Source of the DNA: Didymodactylos carnosus
Lineage: Eukaryota > Rotifera > Eurotatoria > Philodinida > Philodinidae
NCBI GenBank assembly: GCA_905250885.1
Contig: CAJNOQ010001646.1
Span: forward strand, 1-29,697
Direction of reading: 5' to 3'
DNA: 29,697 nucleotides
Numbering within the stretch: the first letter of the stretch is position 1; every line of letters begins with the position of its first letter. Below are positions 23,577-29,697 of this stretch, piece after piece. The notes beneath the pieces are model-generated. The model saw nothing but the letters and a program-made list of their open reading frames with translations, was not told the origin of the DNA and made no database searches. The position numbers and the translations under genes are program-made.

Positions 23577-25754
23577 GGACCATTTATTTTTCTCACTATC
23601 TTTGAGAACATCCAAGACAACTGTTATAAGGCAGTTATTAAAAATCGTCCGGACTTGCGAAACGTGTCATTTTACAGAGAAGGATTTGATCTATTTATTT
23701 GCATCGAGCAAAAAATTAAAGGAGAAAAGAGTAGTTTTTCTACTGAATTGCTGAAAGGACACGAACAGCTAAAAATATGTGTTAATCAGTTATCATGCAT
23801 AACTATGCAATGATATTTTAGATTGCTCATATTTGTGTCATAATTCAGTTTAAACTTTTTTGCGTTGAACAAATACATAAAGCAAACATTTCTCTACAAA
23901 ATGAGATGTTTGGCAGCTGAGGACGATTCTTGATAACCGTGTTATTCCAATTTTTCTAGATTTTCTGATATCTGTTATAAAACGAGTGCATGCCTAGTGA
24001 CAATATATTATCATATAGATCGTTGCTGTCGTAATTATCTACCGTTATAACTATATAATCATTTCTAATTCTTTTAAAAGCTTTCTGGTGTCATATTTGT
24101 GTTTAGTGTCAATAAAACCTATGGAAAGCTGTTTTCATGAAATTCTGATATCGTAGCAATGAGAACAATGTTTTGAGAACCATACATCAGACATACGTTT
24201 GTCCTTTTGATTTCTGTTTCGATACAAACTTACATAATTTTAGCTATGCGAGAAAAAGATGAAAAATCTTGTCAAAATCTCACGTATGGTGCTGAAATGT
24301 AAAACTCTTAACGTTTTTGATGTACGTTAAAATGTTTACTGTTGTAAATAACTGAGAAAAGTACACGTTGTGTTTTATTTTTCTGTTTATTTCAAAAGAT
24401 AATTGAAATCATGCAACAATTAGGACATTTTTTTTCTTGTCTTATATTATTGTATTATTTCTATGCTCATGGAGCGCAAAAATAAAAAACTCGAAAACAT
24501 AGAAAAATCGCAAAGGAAAACAGAACATCAGAACCTGGTTAGATTGCAAAATCAAAGAGATGCAACGAAAAACTAAGTAAAATATAGACATATCATACAG
24601 TCTGAGAAGCCTTTCAATAAACAGACATAAATGGCGTCTAAAACGACTTTAAACAACAAGAAATATCAAATAAAGTGGAAATATATGAAATTCTGAACGA
24701 TAGGTAATACATTAGAAATAAGTGCTCGTATACTAAATTGAATTTGAATCATATGAAATGCGATATGAAAGAGAAACTAGTTTGATTAGATTTTTTAAAT
24801 CAATATAAAGTGGTTTCTTCAGTATTTACTTTGTACCACTTAGAACGCTCATTCTTCTGCTTATTATTTGCTGTATACTGTCTCACATTTGATAGAAAAC
24901 GAATTATAAGGATTTTTGATTTTTCTTCCTAGAAATGTAGATTTTGCTCGCGTTTGGCTCACTATTAATCAAAATGTCTATTTTGATGAAAAATTGTGGT
25001 AATTGTGAATATCTCATTTATTTTCGCTGAAAAATGTATTTCTGAGTGAGAAAAACGCAGTTTTCGAAAATCGTGTATTGAAATGTAAGAGGTTGCTCTC
25101 AATTTTGCGCTAATATTGTCTGTGTAAATTGACATGCTCGATCAAACAATGATAAGAGAATTAAAAAGTCCTGGGGGATCACATCAAAATCAGATGTGTT
25201 GACAGATTGAAAATTACTGAATCTAAAAAGCACTAGATAACATCAGAGTCAAAATTCTGAAATCTGCGTTTACCACATAGCTGCCTACGGCGATGTCTTA
25301 CCATATTTTGAGCATTTTTCTTGTTTTGTATTGCCTGGAATCCTCGTCAATCTTTGATGCACTGGTAGATATACATCAACGTTTAAACTGTTCTTGTTGT
25401 TAGTAAACTTCATCAAACTTCGATCTTACTTTTATTTTATGAAGCTGACAAATTTAGTGCAATCTGTTTGTTTTAACAGATGTTTTGATAGAGATTTGTG
25501 TATACCAGAAGCACAGCAGTATAAAACTCAAAATAGATCAGTTAGACATGTCTAGACAAGACATTGTTTATATCCTCTCCTAATTTGCATAATTTCATCA
25601 TTCATTCTTCTTTTTTATTTACATAACGAAATGGTATGCACACACAAATACAAAGAAAATGTTGTAAGCTTTTTGTATACCACTGAAATAGATCAAGCAA
25701 ATGAATAAAAGTTCCAAAAATCGTACATATATTAGTGTAAAACATATAATTTTT
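23577..25754. other. Intergenic stretch without recognisable genes
   Basis: About 2.2 kb between the MITE and the 3' end of eIF4A3, a region where the flanking genes converge. Only short, uncharacterised open frames, one of them beginning inside the MITE, and small hairpins. I see no domain, RNA gene or further transposon ends. Confidence 0.6.
25614..25619 (-). terminator. Candidate polyadenylation signal (AATAAA) of eIF4A3
   Basis: AATAAA on the minus strand, about 135 nt past the eIF4A3 stop codon, in an A-rich context. Placement suits a short 3' UTR. Confidence 0.4.
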
Positions 25755-27406
25755 TTAGATAAGATCGGCAACATTCATTGGCATTTCATCGATTTGTGTG
25801 CTGTAATATTGTTCAATATCACGAAGAATACGAATATCATCATTTTTGACAAAATTAATCTAAATAAAAAAAACAATCTAACATTAAACTATATATTTCT
25901 GAAAGATTAAACGATTCACTTACAGCAACGCCTTTTCGTCCAAATCGTCCCGAACGACCAATACGATGAATGTATAATTCACGAGAATTTGGTAAATCAT
26001 AATTGATGACTAATGACACTTGTTGTACATCAATACCTATGATAAAACACGAATTAACTAACTTATTACAATTTTTTTGTTTCGAAAATGAAATTTTTCT
26101 GATTATGTAGTAGTAACTCTTAAATATTACTAGAAAAGATAGCAAAGTACTACTTACCACGTGCCCAAACATCTGTTGTTATCAATACCCGGGTATCGCC
26201 TGCACGAAATTCTTTCATTATTTCATCTCGTTCTTTTTGTTCCATATCACCATGCATTGACGACACAGTAAAATTAGCTTCACGCATTTTTTCCGTTAAC
26301 CAGTTGACTTTACGTTTTGTGTTACAGAAGATAACAGCTTGTGTTATTGTTAACGTATCATATAAATCACACAATGTATCAAATTTCCATTCTTCTCGTT
26401 CGACAGCAACAAAAAATTGCTTAATACCTTCCAGTGTCAATTCATCACGTTTAACCAAGATACGAATTGGTTCAGTCATAAATTTTGATGTTATTTCTAA
26501 TATTTCATGTGGTAATGTAGCACTAACTAACACAACTTGAGTATTTGGTGGTAGATGACGATAAACATCATAGATTTGTTCTTTAAAACCAAGGTTTAAC
26601 ATTTCATCAGCTTCATCTAATATTAACATTCGTATATGACGTGTACCTGTGAAATAGAAAAGAAAACAACATCTAAAATCTAGTTATTATTCCAATATAG
26701 CTTAATTTTTCTTAAGAAACTGCTCTCGGGCTGAGACCTAAACAGATCTATACTTACGTAATGAACGACGATTAATCATATCTGTAACTCGCCCAGGTGT
26801 TCCACTAACAATATGTTGACCATAATCTAGTTTTCTCATATCTTCAGCTGTATTTGTACCCCCGATACATGCGTGACATTGGACATTCATATAATCGCCA
26901 ATTGCTAAAACAACTTTTTGTATTTGTTGTGCTAATTCACGTGTGGGTGACAAAACCAGCGCTTGAGTTTCACGAATATTTGGATCAAATTTTTGTAACA
27001 TTGCAATAGAAAACATGGCTGTTTTACCAGTACCAGATTGTGCTTGCGCAATAACATCACGACCTAAAGGAAGAAAATTTTCAATAATGATATTGAAAAA
27101 TTCAATTTATTCATTACTCAAAAATACTCGCTTAATTCTTTCTATATATGATCAACTTTAGCACAAAATTAATTAAAACTGACTTTTACCTTTAATTATT
27201 GGTCTTATTGACCGCTGTTGGATGGCTGATGGTTTTTCAAAACCGTAAGAATAAATACCACGTAATAAATTTTCATTGAGCGCCATATGATCGAATGTTG
27301 GTGAAACTTCAACATCTTCACTGGTTTCAAAATCAACTGAATCTAAATCATGGCCAGTTTTAACAGTACGAGCTCGTTTAGCTGGACGTTCAGGTATTGT
27401 GGACAT
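25755..27406 (-). CDS. eIF4A3: Eukaryotic initiation factor 4A-III (DDX48), exon junction complex DEAD-box helicase
   Basis: Five exons: 27406-27190, 27063-26758, 26646-26158, 26036-25924, 25859-25755; introns of 126, 111, 121 and 64 bp, all GT-AG, phases consistent; 1230 nt and 409 aa, close to the human 411. All DEAD-box motifs are present in order: Q motif [13 protein letters not shown], Walker [60 protein letters not shown]. The C terminus [17 protein letters not shown] is the eIF4A3 signature that separates it from eIF4A1/2, as does the N-terminal [17 protein letters not shown] segment. The protein is the ATP-dependent RNA clamp of the exon junction complex, deposited upstream of spliced junctions in the nucleus and used in mRNA export and nonsense-mediated decay. 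Nothing is missing or broken. ATG at 27406 sits in the context AAACAAACAATG. Confidence 0.98.
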
Positions 27407-28854
27407 TGTTTGTTTTGTCTGTTGTAATAATGTAATGTAATGGCAAATTTAGATACACAATAATCTATAAATAGTAAATACGTAAATAGATATAAATGGA
27501 TTAAGCAAAAAAAGAAAGAAAGAGGTTGGCAAGCAGAACAAATTCAAGTTAAATCTAGTTATGCGTAAAGCTTATGTATACAGCAAACTCAGACTTCTCT
27601 GTACAGCTATGAGCAGATATAGTTTAAAAGGTTGTACGAATAGCAAAAAGGTATAAAATTTCGTATAAAATATGTTTTATTCATACAATACATGCGCGAC
27701 AATAAGTTTTTACATAAAGTAGATTTAAACATGAAGTAGTCAAAAAGTATATCCATTGAGAAGTTTAATAATAGTATATCTGAATTAAGCAAAATTCTCG
27801 TGAAAAAAAATGATTACCTATTGCTTGTGAACTATATTTTGAATTTTAATTTCACAATTGTCTACGATATGTTGACATTCAAAATATATTTACAAAGCAA
27901 TTAGGTAAAGATTATTTTGTCGGTACCCTTAAGATTCGCTTTTGTAATCGTTTAATGCTATGATACACTGTGCTTTTAGTTGCTAGTCTGGAGTATACCA
28001 GCAACTAAAACATATAGTTAGTGGAACATCAAGGCGAGTTACAGATATGATTAATCATCGTTCATTGCGTAAGTATAGACTATAACTCATGGATAAGACT
28101 CAATGAAAATACATTTTTGTGGTTGCAACAAACCGATACGGTAGAAGTGAAGCAGCAGATAGTTAGTTTTCCTGCGGTTTCCATCGGTACACTTTTATAT
28201 TCACCCACGGTATAGTATAATATTTCATTCTTTAGTAGTGAATTGTTACGTAAATCAAAATTGAACTGAAAACATAATGTAATGGTTGTTCCCTTGACTT
28301 TAGTCCAGGGTCCTACAAAATGGTTGTCTGTCTATATACGCAAAAATGACAATCAGATATTCCATGGATAAGCCACTCATAAGAGAGAAAAATAGAAAAT
28401 TTTTTGACCGTGGGAGCGATGATCTGAAATATCTTCTTATGCGGAGAGGAAAAATGCTAAACAAACTTTTACTGCAGTCCTGAGATAGATGTCGTCCGAA
28501 ATCAGCCAAGTTTGATAACACAAAAAATATTGTCTACGATAATAAAACTTACAGAATACAAATAGTCTATCATAGCGAATAGATCGGAAATACTTCCAGC
28601 CCCCTTCGAATCTTCAGAGGGTGTGCAGCTTTATGTTTAGCTTTATATTACATTGGGGTGCTTCCACACAGGTCCGTCCACGTTATACAGAGCTTCTTGC
28701 CGCGAAAATTCCACTTGTCCCATCGTGTAGAGCATCAAAAATAATCTAAAGGTCTCGTTTACGCTTTTTTGAAAAAACATGTGGAAAGTGGTTTCCTAGA
28801 CACCTCAAGTTTTTGGTGAGGGTGAAACCGAAGTCGGTGAAAATGAACGAAACA
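27407..28854. other. Upstream region of eIF4A3, no recognised gene
   Basis: The eIF4A3 promoter and 5' UTR should lie at the left end. A small hairpin (11-bp stem TTTTAGTTGCT, 15-nt loop) occupies 27974-28010. A 73-codon minus-strand frame at 28300-28521 has no recognisable content. The part from about 28560 is richer in G+C than the left part and may be transposon-derived, given what follows. Confidence 0.45.
27974..28010. repeat. Small hairpin, 11-bp perfect stem
   Basis: TTTTAGTTGCT at 27974-27984 and its reverse complement at 28000-28010 enclose a 15-nt loop. It is too short for a typical pre-miRNA and has no visible role. Confidence 0.5.
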
Positions 28855-29112
28855 TTGCATAATTATACATCAAATTATAGCTCTTGACGAGTTGATTCTA
28901 ATGGTAAAGGAATTTGGTCTCGATCTAACTTTACATTCGAGTGGTACTCAATCTACTTGAAAAATTCCTGAAGTTTGATCCTGATTTTCTCCTAAATGCT
29001 CCGAAAATTTTTCGAGATTTTTTCAGAATCGGAACTACTTAGTAGGATATATAACTTTACCCATTTAACTACCCTCGGCACTGTCCATTTTTCAACCTCA
29101 GTTTTCTAGAAA
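28855..29112 (+). repeat. Left arm of a long inverted repeat
   Basis: This 258-nt arm is the reverse complement of 29249-29508. By eye there are about seven substitutions and one 2-nt indel, so identity is near 97%. The outer end is TTGCATAATTATACATC. The inner end contains the 12-bp palindrome TTTTCTAGAAAA. Confidence 0.9.
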
Positions 29113-29248
29113 ACCCGTTAAAACCTTGCTTCATGAAAAGCAATGGAGCTACTATGACTTTATATTCTTGTTCAGCATGAAGAATTCAATATATTTCAAC
29201 GTTTCTTGAGGCTTCTTTGTGTTTCCATACCGCAGTTTTCTAAGAGGA
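29113..29248. other. 136-bp spacer of the inverted repeat
   Basis: Unique sequence between the two arms, A+T-rich, with no ORF or motif recognised. Confidence 0.7.
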
Positions 29249-29508
29249 TTTCTGGAAAACTGAGGTTGAAAAATGGAAAGTGCCGAGGGTAGAGTTATAT
29301 GGGTAAAGTTATATATCCTACTAAGTAGTTCCGATTCTGAAAAAATCTCGAAAAATTTTCGGAGCATTTAGGAGAAAATCGCGATCAAACTTCAGGAATT
29401 TTTCAAGTAGATTGAGTATCACTCGAATGTAAAGTTAGATCGAGACCAAATTCCTTTACCATTAGAATCAACTCGTCAAGAGCTACAATTTGATGTATAA
29501 TTATGCAA
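29249..29508 (-). repeat. Right arm of a long inverted repeat
   Basis: 260 nt, reverse complement of the left arm, ending in GATGTATAATTATGCAA. No convincing target duplication flanks the pair (left flank GAAACA, right flank CAGTTC). The structure resembles a foldback or long-TIR MITE, or an inverted duplication. The right boundary abuts a retrotransposon-like open frame. Confidence 0.9.
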
Positions 29509-29697
29509 CAGTTCGGTGCAACAGTTGACAGTTCGTTTTCTCTTACTGTGCTTGATTCTGTAAACAAACTCACTTCTCGTGTTATCTCTCGCAATTTTGA
29601 CTTCCGTTTTTCTAGTTCTCTACTTGTGTCTCATCTTTCTCTCCCAAATCTCTCTCTTCGCCGTAAATACTTTAGACTTTTACAGTTTTTCAAAATT
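29498..29697 (+). mobile_element. Possible C-terminal end of a non-LTR retrotransposon reverse transcriptase, cut by the window edge
   Basis: An open frame starts after a TGA at 29495-29497 and stays open to the last base (about 66 codons). Its final part, LSLPNLSLRRKYFRLLQFFKI in content (29632-29694), follows the pattern L-P-x-L-x-x-R-R-x-x-x-x-x-L-x-x-x-[YF]-K-I seen near the C terminus of many LINE-type ORF2 proteins. Codon use here is less A+T-biased than in nearby noncoding DNA. No catalytic RT residues are in view. The assignment rests on one motif and the frame continues outside the window. Confidence 0.4.

Noticed and set aside
23460..23813. 117-codon plus-strand frame
   Set aside because: Starts inside the MITE and crosses its right TIR and target duplication; beyond it no domain is recognisable.
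26304..26540. 78-codon plus-strand frame
   Set aside because: Antisense to exon 3 of eIF4A3.
28300..28521. 73-codon minus-strand frame
   Set aside because: No recognised motif and no flanking exon structure.
1..29697. CRISPR array, bacterial operon, rRNA or telomeric repeats
   Set aside because: None seen; repeats present are microsatellites, a MITE and an inverted repeat, and all coding regions are spliced animal genes.

Overview
The window is animal nuclear DNA, strongly A+T-rich (roughly 70% by eye), with GT-AG introns of 60-100 bp inside gene bodies and a few introns of several kb near gene starts. The LL5/PHLDB gene family is animal-specific, so the source is a metazoan. The base composition, the short introns, the A/T-ending codons, a two-exon FkbM-type methyltransferase and small transposon remnants would suit a bdelloid rotifer (Rotaria-like). 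That placement is an inference from general features, not a proven identification.

Layout: (1) 1020-18428, minus strand: a 17-exon gene for a PHLDB/LL5-type PH-domain cortical scaffold protein, reconstructed here as 1492 aa. It includes an 18-nt microexon and three long introns (5.5, 4.2 and 1.1 kb). A second possible first exon lies at 20388-20442. (2) 18429-21893: about 3.5 kb between divergent genes, probably holding the promoters of both. (3) 21894-23075, plus strand: a two-exon FkbM-family methyltransferase with an N-terminal membrane anchor. (4) 23076-25754: noncoding, with a 149-bp hAT-like MITE flanked by a near-perfect 8-bp target duplication. (5) 25755-27406, minus strand: a complete five-exon eIF4A3 (DDX48), the DEAD-box helicase of the exon junction complex, 409 aa. 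(6) 27407-29697: no cellular gene found; it contains a long inverted repeat (arms of about 260 bp, about 97% identical) next to an open frame resembling the C-terminal end of a non-LTR retrotransposon reverse transcriptase that runs off the window.

The three cellular genes do not form a pathway: one is a cortical scaffold, one a secretory-pathway modifying enzyme, one an RNA-processing helicase. The less routine content is the split 5' end of the PHLDB gene (microexon, alternative first exons of identical phase), the young foldback repeat, and the hAT-like MITE. I saw no tRNA, rRNA, CRISPR array, bacterial operon or telomeric repeat.
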